A DNA stretch of 50,532 nucleotides from Geobacteraceae bacterium GWC2_55_20 (GCA_001802125.1 MGZK01000181.1:3025-53556), one strand, 5' to 3'; positions 26,688-38,507 are shown, counted from the stretch's first letter. Notes: generated by a model not told the origin, from the letters alone. Translations and numbers: made by a program.

Positions 26688-26885
26688 CATCCTCTCCTTC
26701 TCTTCATAATGATTCGCTATGCTTATAGCATGACCGCCACCGCTTGACAAGCGCGCACTGTTATCCAATCCGGAGATAACACTTGACAAAGCCGGACGAT
26801 TTCTTTAACTGTCATATGTTTTTAGGCCGGTCAACATCGTATACGATTCAGCAGCAACTTATTATCAACAGGAGGATTTGGAAGA

Positions 26886-28955
26886 ATGGAACAGTATGCT
26901 GTAGTTTTTGCCCTGGTCTGCGCCGCAGCCGCCGTGGCATATGGCCTCATCTCGGCCCAGTGGATTCTGGGGCTCCCCCAGGGCAATGACCGGATGAAAC
27001 AGATCGCCGCTGCGATCCAGGAGGGCGCCGGTGCTTACATGAAGCGCCAGTACACCATCATCGCCGTAGTCGGTGTGGTAATGTTCATCGCCCTGTTTGC
27101 AAGCCTCGGCTGGAAGACCGCCGTAGGATTTGCCGTTGGCGCCATCTTTTCGGGTCTGACCGGTTTTATCGGCATGTTTGTTTCGGTTCGCGCCAATGTG
27201 CGTACAACCGAGGCAGCTAAAAGCGGCATCGTCAAGGCTCTCAATGTCGCCTTCAAGGGCGGCGCAATCACCGGTATGCTGGTGGTTGGCCTCGGCCTTC
27301 TGGGTGTGGCCGGCTACTATATGATTCTTCAGAAACTTATGCCGGGCGCGCCGGTTAAGGACGTGGTCAGCCAACTGGTCGGCCTTGGCTTCGGTGGTTC
27401 GTTGATTTCCATCTTTGCCCGTCTGGGCGGCGGTATCTTCACCAAGGGCGCTGACGTAGGCGCCGACCTGGTCGGCAAGGTCGAAGCCGGTATCCCGGAG
27501 GACGACCCCCGTAACCCGGCCGTTATTGCCGACAACGTTGGTGACAACGTCGGCGACTGCGCCGGCATGGCCGCCGACCTGTTCGAGACCTATGCAGTGA
27601 CCCTGATCGCCGCCATGTTGCTGGGCGCCATCACCTTCACCAGCAGCCCCGCTTCGGTCAGCTATCCGTTGATTCTGGGCGGCATCTCGATCATCACCTC
27701 GATCATCGGTACCTTCTTCGTCAAACTGGGCGGCAGCGGCAAAATCATGACCGCCCTGTACAAGGGTCTGATCGTTTCGGGCGTACTGGCCTGCATCGCC
27801 TTTTACTTCGTCACGGTCCAGATGTTCCCGGAAGGCCTCACCAACGCCGCCGGCCAGAATTTCAGCGCCATGAACATCTTCATCTCTGCCATTGTCGGCC
27901 TGGTCGTTACCGGCGCCATCTTCTGGATAACAGAGTACTACACCTCCACTGAATACGCTCCGGTCAAGCATATTGCCGAAGCATCCACCACCGGCCACGG
28001 CACCAACGTCATCGCCGGTCTGGGCATCTCGATGAAGTCAACAGCTGCCCCGGTTATCGTAATCGCTGCCGGAATCGTGGTCGCCTTCCAGTGCGCCGGA
28101 GTCTACGGCATCGCCATCGCGGCCGTATCCATGCTGTCACTGACCGGAATCGTGGTTGCCATGGATGCCTACGGTCCGATCACCGACAACGCCGGCGGCA
28201 TCGCCGAAATGGCTGAACTGGATGACTCGGTTCGCGCCGTAACCGATCCGCTGGACGCGGTCGGCAACACCACCAAGGCCGTTACCAAGGGCTATGCCAT
28301 CGGCTCGGCCGGTCTGGCCGCCGTTATCCTCTTCACCTCCTACGTTGACGAGTTGAACCACGCGCTGCAACTGGCCGGTAAAGAGATCATCAAATTCGAC
28401 CTCTCCGACCCCTACATCATCGTCGGCCTGTTCATCGGCGGCATGCTGCCCTACTACTTTGCCGCGCAGTGCATGGAAGCGGTCGGCAAAGCCGGCGGCG
28501 CGGTTGTTGTCGAAGTCCGTCGCCAGTTCCGCGAGATCAAGGGCATCATGGAAGGCACAGGCAAACCGGATTACGCTGCCTGCGTTGACATCGTCACCAA
28601 GACCGCCCTCAAGGAAATGGTCATCCCCGGCCTGATCCCGATCCTGGCTCCGGTCATCGTCGGTTTCACCCTCGGCCCCAAAGCCCTGGGCGGCGTGATC
28701 GTCGGCACGATCGTCACCGGTATCTTCGTGGCCATCTCGATGACCACCGGCGGCGGCGCCTGGGATAACGCCAAGAAGTACATCGAAGACGGCCACCACG
28801 GCGGCAAGGGCGGCGAAGCCCATAAGGCCGCGGTTACCGGCGACACGGTTGGCGACCCCTACAAGGATACGGCCGGACCGGCCGTCAACCCGATGATCAA
28901 GATCATCAACATCGTTTCACTGCTGATCGTTCCGCTTTTGGCAAAAATGATGTAA
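26886..28955 (+). CDS. hppA: Membrane proton-pumping pyrophosphatase, K+-independent type
   Basis: This enzyme uses pyrophosphate hydrolysis to pump protons across the inner membrane. The 689-residue protein has about 16 hydrophobic segments. Pyrophosphate-binding motifs are visible: [37 protein letters not shown] and, near the C-terminus, [10 protein letters not shown]. The residues that decide potassium need are Lys464 and Thr467 in [10 protein letters not shown], the pattern of K+-independent H+ pumps (dependent forms have Ala there). AGGAGG lies 11 nt before the ATG. A TTGACA at 26783 may be part of its promoter but no good -10 follows. Single-gene unit with a strong terminator. Confidence 0.97.
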   Translation: MEQYAVVFALVCAAAAVAYGLISAQWILGLPQGNDRMKQIAAAIQEGAGAYMKRQYTIIAVVGVVMFIALFASLGWKTAVGFAVGAIFSGLTGFIGMFVSVRANVRTTEAAKSGIVKALNVAFKGGAITGMLVVGLGLLGVAGYYMILQKLMPGAPVKDVVSQLVGLGFGGSLISIFARLGGGIFTKGADVGADLVGKVEAGIPEDDPRNPAVIADNVGDNVGDCAGMAADLFETYAVTLIAAMLLGAITFTSSPASVSYPLILGGISIITSIIGTFFVKLGGSGKIMTALYKGLIVSGVLACIAFYFVTVQMFPEGLTNAAGQNFSAMNIFISAIVGLVVTGAIFWITEYYTSTEYAPVKHIAEASTTGHGTNVIAGLGISMKSTAAPVIVIAAGIVVAFQCAGVYGIAIAAVSMLSLTGIVVAMDAYGPITDNAGGIAEMAELDDSVRAVTDPLDAVGNTTKAVTKGYAIGSAGLAAVILFTSYVDELNHALQLAGKEIIKFDLSDPYIIVGLFIGGMLPYYFAAQCMEAVGKAGGAVVVEVRRQFREIKGIMEGTGKPDYAACVDIVTKTALKEMVIPGLIPILAPVIVGFTLGPKALGGVIVGTIVTGIFVAISMTTGGGAWDNAKKYIEDGHHGGKGGEAHKAAVTGDTVGDPYKDTAGPAVNPMIKIINIVSLLIVPLLAKMM

Positions 28956-28976
28956 TTCGCCTGCAGATAGCCACTC

Positions 28977-29009
28977 AAGGCGGTACCGGGAAACCGGTGC
29001 CGCCTTTTT
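28977..29009 (+). terminator. Rho-independent terminator after hppA
   Basis: The two arms AAGGCGGTACCGG and CCGGTGCCGCCTT form a 13-bp stem (one T-G pair) closed by a GAAA loop and followed by a T-run. It begins 21 nt after the hppA stop codon. Confidence 0.92.
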
Positions 29010-29011
29010 CT

Positions 29012-29039
29012 TTGCTTTCAACGTTAAAACATATATAAT
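29012..29039 (+). promoter_or_regulatory. Candidate promoter of the RNase E/G gene
   Basis: A perfect TATAAT (29034-29039) has TTGCTT (29012-29017) 16 bp upstream, directly after the hppA terminator. It would give a leader of about 47 nt before the ATG at 29093. Confidence 0.55.
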
Positions 29040-29092
29040 CCTCCGGTTTTGAATACAGTTTCAGGAGCGCCCCATCCGAAAGGTTACATTGA

Positions 29093-31315
29093 ATGAGTAA
29101 GACCATAAGTAAAAAGATGCTGATTAACGTCATGCACCCTGAAGAAGCCCGAGTTGCCATCGTCCATGACGGCCGGCTAATGGAGCTGAATATAGAGATC
29201 AGCGGCAAGGAACAGACCAAGGGCAATATCTACAAGGGAGTCGTACTGCGGGTCGAACCCGGCCTGCAGGCAGCTTTCATCGATATCGGCCGCGCCAAGC
29301 CCGGTTTTCTTCAGATGGGTGAACTGCACCCCGATTTCTGGCAGTGGCGCGACGACGTGCCCGAGGACCAGCGCAAGCGGCGGCCACGGATCCAGGAAGT
29401 GCTGAGGCGCGGACAGGAACTGCTGGTGCAGGTCGAAAAGGATGAGCGTGACAACAAGGGCGCGGCCCTGACGACCTACGTGTCCATGCCGGGACGCTAC
29501 ATGGTAATCATGCCCGGCAGCGACTCCAGCGGCATTTCCCGCAAGGTCGAGCAGGAAGGCGCCCGCAAGAAGCTGAAGGAGATCGTGGCCGGAATGAATA
29601 TTCCCGAGGGAATCGGCTATATCATCCGCACCGAGGCGGTCGGCCGCACACCCGAAGAGTTACAGAAGGATCTGGACAGCCTGGTGGGCATGTACGAGGG
29701 CATCAAGCAGAGCGCGACTGAGATCAACGGCGCCGGCGAGGTCTATCGCGACAGCGGTCTGATCATCAGGTTCATCCGTGACTACTTCTCGGATGATATC
29801 GATGAAGTGCTGGTTGACAGCAAGGATGCGGTCAACGAGGCAAAGGCTTTCTTCCGTGAAAACATGCCGACCTGCGAAAAGCTGGTCAAGCTTCACAAGG
29901 AAAAACGCCCGATCTTCTCCCGTTTCCAGCTTGAGGAGCAGATCGACCAGATTTACGAGAAGCGCGTGACGCTGCCATCCGGCGGCTCCCTGATCATCGA
30001 ACCGACCGAAGCGCTGGTTTCGATCGATGTTAACTCGGGCAAGTCCAGCGGCGAACGGGGCATTGAAGACACCGCCTTCAAGACCAACATGGAGGCCGCG
30101 GAAGAGGTGGCCAGACAGCTGCGGCTGCGCGACCTGGGCGGCCTGATCGTGATCGATTTCATCGACATGCGCGACAGGAAACATAACCAGGAAGTGGAGA
30201 AAGTGCTCAAGCAGGCGCTCAAGATGGACAAAGCCCGCGTCAACCTCGGTCGCATCTCCGATTTCGGCATGCTGGAGATGTCGCGCCAGCGCATCGCCAA
30301 GACGCTGAATGACGCCATCCACCTGGCCTGCCCGCACTGCGAGGGGCGCGGCAAGGTCAAATCAGTCGAGGCCATGGCGCTCTCCTTCCTGCGCAAGGTG
30401 CACGGCGCCGCCGCCAAGGGCAACATCGCCGAGGTACACGGCGGCCTGCCGCTGGAAGTGGCCTATTACCTGTTGAACCGCAAGAAACGTGAGCTGAGCC
30501 AGATCGAGGATGATTACGACATCGAAGTCACCGTCAAGGGCAAGACCTCGTTCCTTTTGAACCAGCTGGAACTTGAAACCGTCAAACGCGAGAAACCCCG
30601 CGCTGATGAGATTGCCAGAGTCGAAACCGAAATCGAAACCGACCCTATTGCGGCTGTTCCGATAAAAGTCAGCGTTAAAGTTGCTGTTGATGATGAACCA
30701 CAGGCCGAGGAGAGCGCTGCGACGGAAGGCGTAAAAAAACGCAAGCGGCGACGCAAGAAGAAAAAACACGGCGCTGAGTCCGGCCTGGTGGAAGCCGCCT
30801 CCGAGACGGCAGAAACAGCGGATTCAGATGAATTGATTGCCCCGATTCCAGACGCCTTGGAAGCACCGGCCGAAACCGGAATTGACACCGCCGGCGCTGA
30901 AGGCGAGGCCGGAGCCAAGCCCAAAAAACGCAAGCGACGCCGCAGCCGCAAGGGGCACAAGGAAATAGAAGCCGAAACCGCGACAGAAGCCGTGGACACG
31001 GTTGAACTACACGAACCTGAACCGGCGGCAGCCGAACCGCCACAAGCAGCAGATGACGAACCGGTAGTGGCGAAAAAGTCCAAGCGCCCCAGTGCGCCCC
31101 GGAAGAAGAAAGAGACCGGCTCCACTAAGGAACCCATTGCAGCCATCCAGGAAGCGGCGGTCGAAACGATTGAAGTCGTGCCGCCACCGGCAAAAAAGGC
31201 GCGGCGTAAACCGGCAAAAAAAGCTGCCGAGCCGGTAGCCGAAGTGGTTGAAGCTGCTGCAGATAAGCCGAAGCGGGCGCCACGCTCCCGCAAAAAAGCT
31301 CCGGCAGCAGCCTGA
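29093..31315 (+). CDS. rng: Ribonuclease E/G family endoribonuclease
   Basis: RNase E/G enzymes cut single-stranded A/U-rich RNA in rRNA maturation and mRNA decay. The catalytic half (about 1-510) has an S1 domain (GNIYKGVVLRVEPGLQAAFIDIG), the DNase I-like site with Asp in SIDVNSGKSSGERG and in VIDFIDMRDR, and the zinc-link CPHCEGRG. A tail of about 230 residues follows with five Lys/Arg-rich patches (about 546, 610, 660, 700 and 725-740) set in Ala/Glu/Pro-rich stretches. The tail could bind RNA or partner enzymes as in RNase E. Length 740 is between RNase G and RNase E, so rng and rne are both defensible names. Confidence 0.92.
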   Translation: MSKTISKKMLINVMHPEEARVAIVHDGRLMELNIEISGKEQTKGNIYKGVVLRVEPGLQAAFIDIGRAKPGFLQMGELHPDFWQWRDDVPEDQRKRRPRIQEVLRRGQELLVQVEKDERDNKGAALTTYVSMPGRYMVIMPGSDSSGISRKVEQEGARKKLKEIVAGMNIPEGIGYIIRTEAVGRTPEELQKDLDSLVGMYEGIKQSATEINGAGEVYRDSGLIIRFIRDYFSDDIDEVLVDSKDAVNEAKAFFRENMPTCEKLVKLHKEKRPIFSRFQLEEQIDQIYEKRVTLPSGGSLIIEPTEALVSIDVNSGKSSGERGIEDTAFKTNMEAAEEVARQLRLRDLGGLIVIDFIDMRDRKHNQEVEKVLKQALKMDKARVNLGRISDFGMLEMSRQRIAKTLNDAIHLACPHCEGRGKVKSVEAMALSFLRKVHGAAAKGNIAEVHGGLPLEVAYYLLNRKKRELSQIEDDYDIEVTVKGKTSFLLNQLELETVKREKPRADEIARVETEIETDPIAAVPIKVSVKVAVDDEPQAEESAATEGVKKRKRRRKKKKHGAESGLVEAASETAETADSDELIAPIPDALEAPAETGIDTAGAEGEAGAKPKKRKRRRSRKGHKEIEAETATEAVDTVELHEPEPAAAEPPQAADDEPVVAKKSKRPSAPRKKKETGSTKEPIAAIQEAAVETIEVVPPPAKKARRKPAKKAAEPVAEVVEAAADKPKRAPRSRKKAPAAA

Positions 31316-31472
31316 CGACTGCGCCGGTCCATCCGCCAGGCAACATCGATCATGCCCTGAGATCTTGCGGTTAACAGCTGCTGAGTCGGGGCATGGCCGT
31401 TCTTTCCGGCAGTTAAAAACATCGCGCGGAAACGGCCATAACCAACCTAACACGATTGAAGGAGATATATTT

Positions 31473-32612
31473 ATGGGCAGACTGACAATAACCGTATGCA
31501 TCATAGTTTGCATGGCAGTCGCTGCCGGTTGCGGCGGTGGAAGCAGTAGTACGACAGCCGCCAGCACGGCCAAGCCGGTGTTCAGCAACAGCACGACTTT
31601 CACGTTATTTTCTACCGCCACCATGTCCCTGCTCGGTGGCAATGTACAAAAGGGGCCTTTTGCATCCAAACATCAGAATTTTTCAACAGTCACCTCACCA
31701 GCCTTCAGGAACGTGACTGGAGCTGCTTTCAACGGCCCGATTGCAGTAACCACGGACGGAACCGGAAATTGGTACGTTGTGAACTTCACTTCTCACAACA
31801 TCGTCAGAATAGCTGCTGACGGAGAGATTAGAAACCATGCCGGCTCGGGATACTCCGGTTTTGCCAACAGCTCCAGCGCCAGACCGCTGACGGCGGCTTT
31901 CAGCAATCCGACCGCGATCGCCTCCGACGGCACGGACCTCTATGTCGCCGACACCGGCAACCACATCATCAGGAGAATCGAAGCCAGCGGCAGAACCTCC
32001 GTACTGGCCGGCATCGCTGGCACAATCGGTAGCGACGACACCAATACATCGCTGAGCGTTGTCGCCAGTTTCAACCAACCCAGCGGAGTGTCGGTAGCCG
32101 GTGGATTCGTGTTTGTCACCGATACACTCAATCACACCATCCGCATGATCAACAAGGCGGACGGCACGGTTACAACACTGGCCGGTTACCCCGGAGCGTC
32201 AGGCAGCGCCGACGGAGACAGGACAATGGCACGTTTCAATCTGCCGGCCCGCATCACCTCCGATGGTCGCAATCTGTATGTCACCGACTTCGGTAACAGG
32301 ACGGTCCGCAGGATTTCGCTTGCCACCGGCAAGGTGGATACCATCGCCGGTGTCGCCGGCCAGGCCGGCACAACCAACGGCCCCAGAGGCACCTCCCTCT
32401 TCAATCATCCGAACGGCATCGCCTCCGACGGAGTCAACCTCTACGTCACCGACTCCTACGTGGGTTCGGTTCGCAGGATAGAGCTGACCAGCGGAACTTT
32501 CGTCACATCAACCATCTTTAGCGGCCTCGACACCCCGATTGGTGTCACCACCGACGGTTCGGGACTGTTCATTTCCGATCGGAATGCAAACAGCATTGTC
32601 AGGATCAAATAA
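31473..32612 (+). CDS. NHL-repeat (beta-propeller) lipoprotein
   Basis: A 379-residue exported protein. The signal peptide ends in the lipobox VAAGC (Cys at about residue 20), followed by a Gly/Ser/Thr linker. The rest contains six or so NHL-type repeats of about 45-55 residues, each with a pattern like NPTAIASDGTDLYVADTGNHIIRRI, which would fold into a beta-propeller. GGAGAT precedes the ATG at 31473. The gene stands alone between rng (157 bp away) and lysS. Geobacter relatives have many such surface or periplasmic NHL proteins; the ligand and function are unknown. Confidence 0.85.
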   Translation: MGRLTITVCIIVCMAVAAGCGGGSSSTTAASTAKPVFSNSTTFTLFSTATMSLLGGNVQKGPFASKHQNFSTVTSPAFRNVTGAAFNGPIAVTTDGTGNWYVVNFTSHNIVRIAADGEIRNHAGSGYSGFANSSSARPLTAAFSNPTAIASDGTDLYVADTGNHIIRRIEASGRTSVLAGIAGTIGSDDTNTSLSVVASFNQPSGVSVAGGFVFVTDTLNHTIRMINKADGTVTTLAGYPGASGSADGDRTMARFNLPARITSDGRNLYVTDFGNRTVRRISLATGKVDTIAGVAGQAGTTNGPRGTSLFNHPNGIASDGVNLYVTDSYVGSVRRIELTSGTFVTSTIFSGLDTPIGVTTDGSGLFISDRNANSIVRIK

Positions 32613-32637
32613 GCGGATTGTTATACCCTGATTTCTC

Positions 32638-32664
32638 TTGACGGGCAGGTAATTCAAAGATAAT
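32638..32664 (+). promoter_or_regulatory. Candidate promoter of the lysS operon
   Basis: TTGACG (32638-32643) and GATAAT (32659-32664) are 15 bp apart in the 103-bp gap before lysS. The short spacing makes this tentative, but no other candidate is seen here. Confidence 0.35.
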
Positions 32665-32715
32665 TTTACGGTTTATGCAAATATCCAATCACAGCACACG
32701 AGGATAAGATAATTC

Positions 32716-34194
32716 ATGGAAGAACTAAGCGAACTGCTGCTTCAGCGCCGACGTAAGGTCGATGCGCTCTGGGAAGCGGGAATAAATCCATACCCCAACG
32801 ACTTCAAACCACAGCACACCTCGGCCGATGTTGTGCATGCCTACGGAGACAAACAGCAGATAGATGCCAGCGATGAAATGTTCGTTGTGGCGGGTCGCAT
32901 CCTGGCAAGGCGTTCGTTCGGCAAGGCGGCTTTCATCCAGCTCCAGGACCGCAAGGGGCGGATTCAGCTGTATGTCAAAAAAGACGAAATCGGGGACGAG
33001 GCTTTTGCCGCTTTCGAATCGTTCGATATCGGCGACATCGTGGGCGCCGAGGGCTATCCGTTCCGCACCAAGACCGGCGAACTTTCGCTGCATGCCAGAT
33101 CCATAAGGCTGCTGGTCAAGTCCCTGCTTCCGCTGCCGGAGAAGTTTCATGGGCTGACTGACGTGGAAACCCGCTATCGCCAGCGCTATGTGGACCTGAT
33201 CGTGAACCCGGAAGCCCGCGAGATATTCATCAAGCGCTCACGGATCGTCAACTTGATCCGTGCATTCATGGTAAATCGTGATTTTCTCGAAGTCGAAACT
33301 CCGATGATGCACCAGATTCCCGGCGGCGCGACGGCGCGCCCATTCGTTACCCACCATAACGCGCTGGACATGGAACTCTACCTGCGGATTGCACCGGAAC
33401 TCTACCTGAAACGTCTGGTGGTCGGTGGTCTGGAGCGCGTTTTTGAAATTAACCGCAATTTCCGCAACGAGGGGATTTCCGTACGCCACAACCCTGAATT
33501 CACGATGATGGAATTCTATCAGGCCTATGCGACCTACGAGGACCTGATGGACTTGACCGAAGAACTTTTCTGCCACATCGCCCAGGAGCTGCTGGGAACC
33601 CTGGATTTTACCAACCAGGGACTTGACATAAGCTTCCAGCGGCCATGGAAGCGCCTGACTGTCCGTGAAGCGATCCTGGAGTACGGGGATGTCGAAGCCA
33701 AACATCTGGATGACCGGGATCTGGCGCTGGCCTATGCCCGCAGCATCGGCCTGGACCTTCCCGATGACATCGGTTACGGCAAGCTGGTAATGGAAATATT
33801 TGAAGAAGTTGCCGAACACAAACTGATCCAGCCGACTTTTATCACCGCCTATCCGACCGAGGTTTCTCCGCTGTCACGCAAGAACGACCAGAACCCGGAT
33901 ATTGTCGACCGCTTCGAACTGATCATCGCCGGCCGCGAAATTGCCAACGCCTTTTCGGAGCTGAACGATCCGATCGATCAGAAAGAGCGCTTCCTGGCCC
34001 AGGTGGCCGAGAAGGACAAGGGCGACGAAGAGGCCCACTACATGGACGAGGATTATGTCCGTGCGCTGGAGTACGGCCTGCCGCCAACCGCCGGCGAGGG
34101 CATCGGCATCGATCGCCTGGTTATGCTGCTGACGGACTCGCCCTCGATTCGTGACGTGATACTTTTCCCGCAACTGCGCAAGGAAACAAAATAA
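32716..34194 (+). CDS. lysS: Lysine-tRNA ligase (class II)
   Basis: LysS charges tRNA-Lys with lysine in the cytoplasm. The 492-residue protein has the N-terminal OB anticodon-binding domain ([23 protein letters not shown]). The class II catalytic motifs are motif 2 ([23 protein letters not shown]) and motif 3 ([21 protein letters not shown]). GAGG lies before the ATG. It heads a long operon of envelope genes: the LolC/E gene starts 3 nt after it. Confidence 0.98.
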   Translation: MEELSELLLQRRRKVDALWEAGINPYPNDFKPQHTSADVVHAYGDKQQIDASDEMFVVAGRILARRSFGKAAFIQLQDRKGRIQLYVKKDEIGDEAFAAFESFDIGDIVGAEGYPFRTKTGELSLHARSIRLLVKSLLPLPEKFHGLTDVETRYRQRYVDLIVNPEAREIFIKRSRIVNLIRAFMVNRDFLEVETPMMHQIPGGATARPFVTHHNALDMELYLRIAPELYLKRLVVGGLERVFEINRNFRNEGISVRHNPEFTMMEFYQAYATYEDLMDLTEELFCHIAQELLGTLDFTNQGLDISFQRPWKRLTVREAILEYGDVEAKHLDDRDLALAYARSIGLDLPDDIGYGKLVMEIFEEVAEHKLIQPTFITAYPTEVSPLSRKNDQNPDIVDRFELIIAGREIANAFSELNDPIDQKERFLAQVAEKDKGDEEAHYMDEDYVRALEYGLPPTAGEGIGIDRLVMLLTDSPSIRDVILFPQLRKETK

Positions 34195-34197
34195 CTG

Positions 34198-35460
34198 ATG
34201 CCATTCGAGCTTTTTATTGGATTGCGCTATCTGAAAGCCAAGCGCAAATCGACTTTCATTTCAATCATTACCTTCATATCCACAGCCGGCGTTACACTGG
34301 GAGTCATGGCCTTGATCGTGGTGCTGGCGGTCATGACCGGCTTCGAAGACGATCTGAAAGAAAAAATACTCGGCACCAATGCCCATATAGTCGTGATTCG
34401 CAGTGGTTCCCCGATGGAAAACTACAACTCCGTCATGGACAAGCTGAAGGTTTTCGAGGGGGTTGAGGCCGCTACACCTTTTATTTACAACCAGGTTATG
34501 CTATCTTCCGGCAAGAACGTATCCGGCGTGGTCTTGAGGGGTATCGATGTCGCCACCGACCGCCAGGTGACAAGACTCAGCAAGTCGGTGGTCGAGGGAA
34601 GTGTCGATCGGCTCGAGCCCAGCATGGGTGAAGGCGCGGATGCAACACCAGGACTTATGGTGGGGAAAGAGCTGGCCAAGCATCTCAACCTGTTTCTGGG
34701 GGACAAGGTCAACGTGATCTCGCCGATGGGCAACATCACGCCGCTTGGCATGATGCCCAGGATGAAACCCTTCAAGGTCGTCGGCATTTTCAACACCGGC
34801 ATGTTCGAATATGACTCGACCCTGGCCTATGTCAGCCTGGGGCACGCTCAGAGTTTTTTTGATCTGGGCGATACGGTTACCGGCATCCAGCTCAAGGTAA
34901 AGGATGTTTACAATACCGGCGAGCTGTCCCGCACCATCAACCGCGAAATGGGCACCGGTTTTTATGCCCGCGACTGGATGCAGATGAACAAGAACATCCT
35001 GTTTGCGCTTAAAACCGAAAAGATAGTCATGTTCATAATACTGACACTGATCGTTCTGGTGGCGGCTTTCGGCATTGCTTCGACCCTCTTCATGGTCGTG
35101 ATGGAAAAAACCAGGGACATTGCCATTCTAAAGTCCATGGGAGCTACCGGGACCAGCATCATGAAGATATTCGTACTTGAGGGTTTGATCATCGGCATTA
35201 TCGGCACCATCCTCGGCGTTGCCTCCGGACTGCTGATCGCACTGAACCTGGAACCGATCGTCAACACAATCCAGAAGGTAACCGGCCAGAATTTTTTCAG
35301 CAAGGACATCTACTACCTGGATCACTTCCCTTCTCTGGTTGTGCAGTCCGATGTGATTCTGATCTCCGTGACCGCCGTGCTGATTTCGTTTTTGGCTACA
35401 CTTTATCCGGCATGGCAGGCCTCGCGCATGCTGCCGGCCGAGGCGCTCAGATATGAGTAG
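34198..35460 (+). CDS. lolC: Lipoprotein-releasing ABC transporter permease, LolC/LolE family
   Basis: The LolCDE complex extracts mature lipoproteins from the inner membrane for transfer to the outer membrane. The 420-residue permease starts [26 protein letters not shown]. It has one N-terminal membrane helix, a large periplasmic domain (about 50-260) and three C-terminal helices in the FtsX-like part ([30 protein letters not shown]). Only one permease gene is present, so it may act as a homodimer (LolF-like) or pair with another elsewhere. It overlaps lolD by 8 bp. Confidence 0.9.
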   Translation: MPFELFIGLRYLKAKRKSTFISIITFISTAGVTLGVMALIVVLAVMTGFEDDLKEKILGTNAHIVVIRSGSPMENYNSVMDKLKVFEGVEAATPFIYNQVMLSSGKNVSGVVLRGIDVATDRQVTRLSKSVVEGSVDRLEPSMGEGADATPGLMVGKELAKHLNLFLGDKVNVISPMGNITPLGMMPRMKPFKVVGIFNTGMFEYDSTLAYVSLGHAQSFFDLGDTVTGIQLKVKDVYNTGELSRTINREMGTGFYARDWMQMNKNILFALKTEKIVMFIILTLIVLVAAFGIASTLFMVVMEKTRDIAILKSMGATGTSIMKIFVLEGLIIGIIGTILGVASGLLIALNLEPIVNTIQKVTGQNFFSKDIYYLDHFPSLVVQSDVILISVTAVLISFLATLYPAWQASRMLPAEALRYE

Positions 35461-36133
35461 CATTCTTGAGGTGCGAGCCCTGTGCAAGACCTATACTAGC
35501 GGGCCCAACCGGGTTGAAGTTCTGAACGGAATCGACCTTGATCTGCAGGCAGGCACTACCACCGCTCTGGTCGGGGCTTCGGGAGCCGGTAAAAGTACCC
35601 TGATGCATCTTCTGGGAGCGTTGGACCGCCCGACTTCAGGAACCGTTCTTTTCCGGGGAGAGGACGTATTCAAAAAAAATGACCGGGAACTGGCCGCGTT
35701 CCGCAACAGGAGCATCGGCTTCGTTTTTCAGTTTCATCATCTGCTCCCGGAGTTCACGGCTCTTGAGAATGTAATGATGCCGGCCTTGATCGCCAGGGTA
35801 CCTAAAAATACGGCGATAAAGAATGCAACCAATCTGCTGAATGACGTCGGCCTCGGGCAGCGAATGACGCACCGCCCTGGCGAGCTTTCCGGCGGGGAGC
35901 AACAACGTGTCGCGATAGCCCGGGCGCTTGCGCTTGAACCGGAAATACTGCTGGCCGATGAGCCGACCGGCAATCTGGACATGAAGACCAGCGACGGCAT
36001 CCATGCCATGCTGGCGGAACTGCAGAGCCGCAGGGGATTGACCCTGGTGGTTGTCACACACAACGAACGTCTGGCCGCCGCCATGGGAACCACCGTTCGA
36101 TTGACGGATGGAAAGCTGGACAAAACTATATGA
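35453..36133 (+). CDS. lolD: Lipoprotein-releasing system ATPase LolD
   Basis: LolD is the ATPase that powers lipoprotein release. The 226-residue protein has Walker [10 protein letters not shown], the Q-loop region [18 protein letters not shown] typical of LolD/MacB-type ATPases, signature [15 protein letters not shown], Walker [13 protein letters not shown] and the H-loop VTHNE. The overlap with the permease gene upstream (8 bp) and with bamA downstream (4 bp) supports the partnership. Confidence 0.95.
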   Translation: MSSILEVRALCKTYTSGPNRVEVLNGIDLDLQAGTTTALVGASGAGKSTLMHLLGALDRPTSGTVLFRGEDVFKKNDRELAAFRNRSIGFVFQFHHLLPEFTALENVMMPALIARVPKNTAIKNATNLLNDVGLGQRMTHRPGELSGGEQQRVAIARALALEPEILLADEPTGNLDMKTSDGIHAMLAELQSRRGLTLVVVTHNERLAAAMGTTVRLTDGKLDKTI

Positions 36134-38442
36134 TTTTCGGGGGAAGCGTGCCCAGTTTTCAGAACATTTTAACAACCATTTCCCTTGTTGCAGCTTTTGG
36201 TGTGACCAATGCCAGGGCTGAAGGTGAAAAGATCGTCGAAGTCCAGGTACAGGGCAACCGTCGTATAGAATCCGCGGCTATACTCAACGTATTGAAAGTT
36301 CACGCCGGTGATACCCTTTACAACGACAAGACCGATACCGACATCAGGGCCATTTACAAGCTCGGCCACTTTCAGGATGTACAGGCGGTTCTGGAGCAGA
36401 CCGATAAAGGGAACGTGCTGATATACACCGTGCTTGAGAAACCGGTCGTCCGGAGTATCAAGTTTGAAGGCAACAAGGAGCTCACAACCGAAAAACTGAA
36501 GGAAGCGCTTGAATTCCGCCAGAACACAATTTTTTCGACAAAAGATCTCGATAAAAGTGTTGCCAAGATCAAGAAACTTTACGGTGACGAAGGTTACTAT
36601 CTTGCCGACATACAACCCCATGTTGACAAGACATCCGCGAGCGACCGTTCCGTCACCTTCAAGATTAACGAGGGGAAAAAAGTCCTGATCAGCAGCATCC
36701 GCTTCGACGGCAGCAAGACCTTCAGCGACCGCAAGTTGCGCGGAGTCATGGAAACCAAGGAATCCTGGTTCATGTCATGGCTCACCGGAGCCGGCACATA
36801 CAAGGAAGAGGTCTTGAAAAACGACGCCCTAATAATCAGCGACTTTTACCTCAATAACGGATTTATCAATGTCAAGGTAGGTGAACCGGACGTCAAACTG
36901 AACGCGGACAGAACCGCTCTTGAGGTTACAATCGGCATCACCGAGGGCGACCAGTACCGCATCGGAGAGATCGGGTTCAAGGGAGAACTACTGGAATCGG
37001 CATCAGAGCTGCGCAAGAAACTTAAAAGTGAAACAGGTCAGGTCTTCAGCCGTGCGACACTGCGCACCGACATATTTACCCTGACCGACGTCTATGGCGA
37101 CAAAGGCTACGCTTTTGCCAACGTCAATCCGCAAACACGTCCCGACAAAGAGAAGAAAACTGTTGATATGACTTTCGACATGGAAAAAGGCGAGCTGGTT
37201 ACCATTGAACGAATTTCGATCTCCGGCAACCCCAAAACCAGGGACAAGGTAATTCGCCGTGAGTTGCGCGTCAACGAAAACGAACTGTACAACGCAACCG
37301 GCATGAAGCGCAGCAAGCAGAACCTGATGAATCTCGGATTTTTCGAGGAAGCCAATATTGCCACCGCCAAGGGGAGCGCCGGCAACAAGCTCAATGTGAA
37401 TATCGACGTCAAGGAAAAACCGACCGGAACTTTCAGCATCGGCGGCGGCTACAGTTCACTGGACGGCTTTATCGGCCAGGGTTCGGTGCAGCAGGCCAAC
37501 TTCCTCGGCTTGGGACTTAAGGCCAACCTTTCCGCTTCCATCGGCGGAAGTTCGCAGACCTACTCGGTCGGCGTCACCGACCCCCATTTTCTCGATTCGA
37601 AATGGACCCTGGGTGGTGATATCTACCGATCGGAGCGGGATTATATCGATTACAGCCGCCGCCTGATGGGTGGCGACATCAAGGCAGGTTACCCGATCAA
37701 CGACTTTGTCGGGACCTTCTTCATGTACAAGTATGAAATCAAGGACATCTATGACGCATCCACCGCATATGAGAATCTAAACGTCATCGATCCAGGCAAC
37801 TACCCGACCGGCACGACCACTACCAGTTCGATTTTCGGCAGCATCACCCATAACAACACCGACTATCGCCTGGACCCGACCATCGGCATGATCAACGCTC
37901 TGTCGCTCGAATACGCCGGCCTGGGGGGCAATAACAAGTACGCCCGCTACATTACCGATCACACGGTTTTCTACCCCCTTTACAAGAAACTGATTTTCTC
38001 CAGCAAGCTCACCCTGGGATACATCCAGGATGTCGGCCAGCCGGTGCCGATCGACGAAAAATTCTATCTGGGCGGCATTTTTTCATTGCGCGGATACAAG
38101 GCCCGCACTGTATCACCGACAAAGATCCAGATCACAAAAGATATGAATGGAAACCAGACCAGTGACATGGTGTACCTGGGTGGGAGCAAGGAAGTTTTCG
38201 GCAACGTCGAGTTCTCGTTTCCGCTGCTGCAGGAGGTCGGTGTCAAAGGAGTGGTCTTCTTCGATTACGGCAATGCATTTGAAGACAAATTCAATACAAT
38301 GCTGATGAGCTACGGCGGTGGTATCCGCTGGGCGTCGCCGATCGGGCCGTTGAGGCTGGAGTACGGCATCCCGCTCAACCCGCGCAGCGGTATTGACAGC
38401 AACAACGGCAGATTCGAATTTTCCATCGGAAGCCTGTTTTAA
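36130..38442 (+). CDS. bamA: Outer membrane protein assembly factor BamA
   Basis: BamA inserts beta-barrel proteins into the outer membrane. The 770-residue protein has a signal peptide, five POTRA repeats (about 30-430; first one [16 protein letters not shown]) and a C-terminal 16-strand barrel. The loop 6 motif reads SLRGYKA and the last residue is Phe (IGSLF), the usual BAM recognition end. The ATG overlaps the lolD stop; a GTG at 36148 after GGGGGA is a possible alternative start that gives a neater signal peptide. Confidence 0.96.
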   Translation: MIFGGSVPSFQNILTTISLVAAFGVTNARAEGEKIVEVQVQGNRRIESAAILNVLKVHAGDTLYNDKTDTDIRAIYKLGHFQDVQAVLEQTDKGNVLIYTVLEKPVVRSIKFEGNKELTTEKLKEALEFRQNTIFSTKDLDKSVAKIKKLYGDEGYYLADIQPHVDKTSASDRSVTFKINEGKKVLISSIRFDGSKTFSDRKLRGVMETKESWFMSWLTGAGTYKEEVLKNDALIISDFYLNNGFINVKVGEPDVKLNADRTALEVTIGITEGDQYRIGEIGFKGELLESASELRKKLKSETGQVFSRATLRTDIFTLTDVYGDKGYAFANVNPQTRPDKEKKTVDMTFDMEKGELVTIERISISGNPKTRDKVIRRELRVNENELYNATGMKRSKQNLMNLGFFEEANIATAKGSAGNKLNVNIDVKEKPTGTFSIGGGYSSLDGFIGQGSVQQANFLGLGLKANLSASIGGSSQTYSVGVTDPHFLDSKWTLGGDIYRSERDYIDYSRRLMGGDIKAGYPINDFVGTFFMYKYEIKDIYDASTAYENLNVIDPGNYPTGTTTTSSIFGSITHNNTDYRLDPTIGMINALSLEYAGLGGNNKYARYITDHTVFYPLYKKLIFSSKLTLGYIQDVGQPVPIDEKFYLGGIFSLRGYKARTVSPTKIQITKDMNGNQTSDMVYLGGSKEVFGNVEFSFPLLQEVGVKGVVFFDYGNAFEDKFNTMLMSYGGGIRWASPIGPLRLEYGIPLNPRSGIDSNNGRFEFSIGSLF

Positions 38443-38507
38443 TGAATCAACCAACTTAACCCGTATGACGGGGATAGACTTCGCTACACATTAAAGGAGA
38501 ATGCAAC

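Noticed and set aside
26759-26885. hppA promoter built on TTGACA at 26783
   Set aside because: No convincing -10 box at 16-18 bp; too weak to list as a feature.
26865-27998. A 377-codon minus-strand frame opposite hppA
   Set aside because: It is antisense to the conserved pyrophosphatase motifs and has no recognisable domain.
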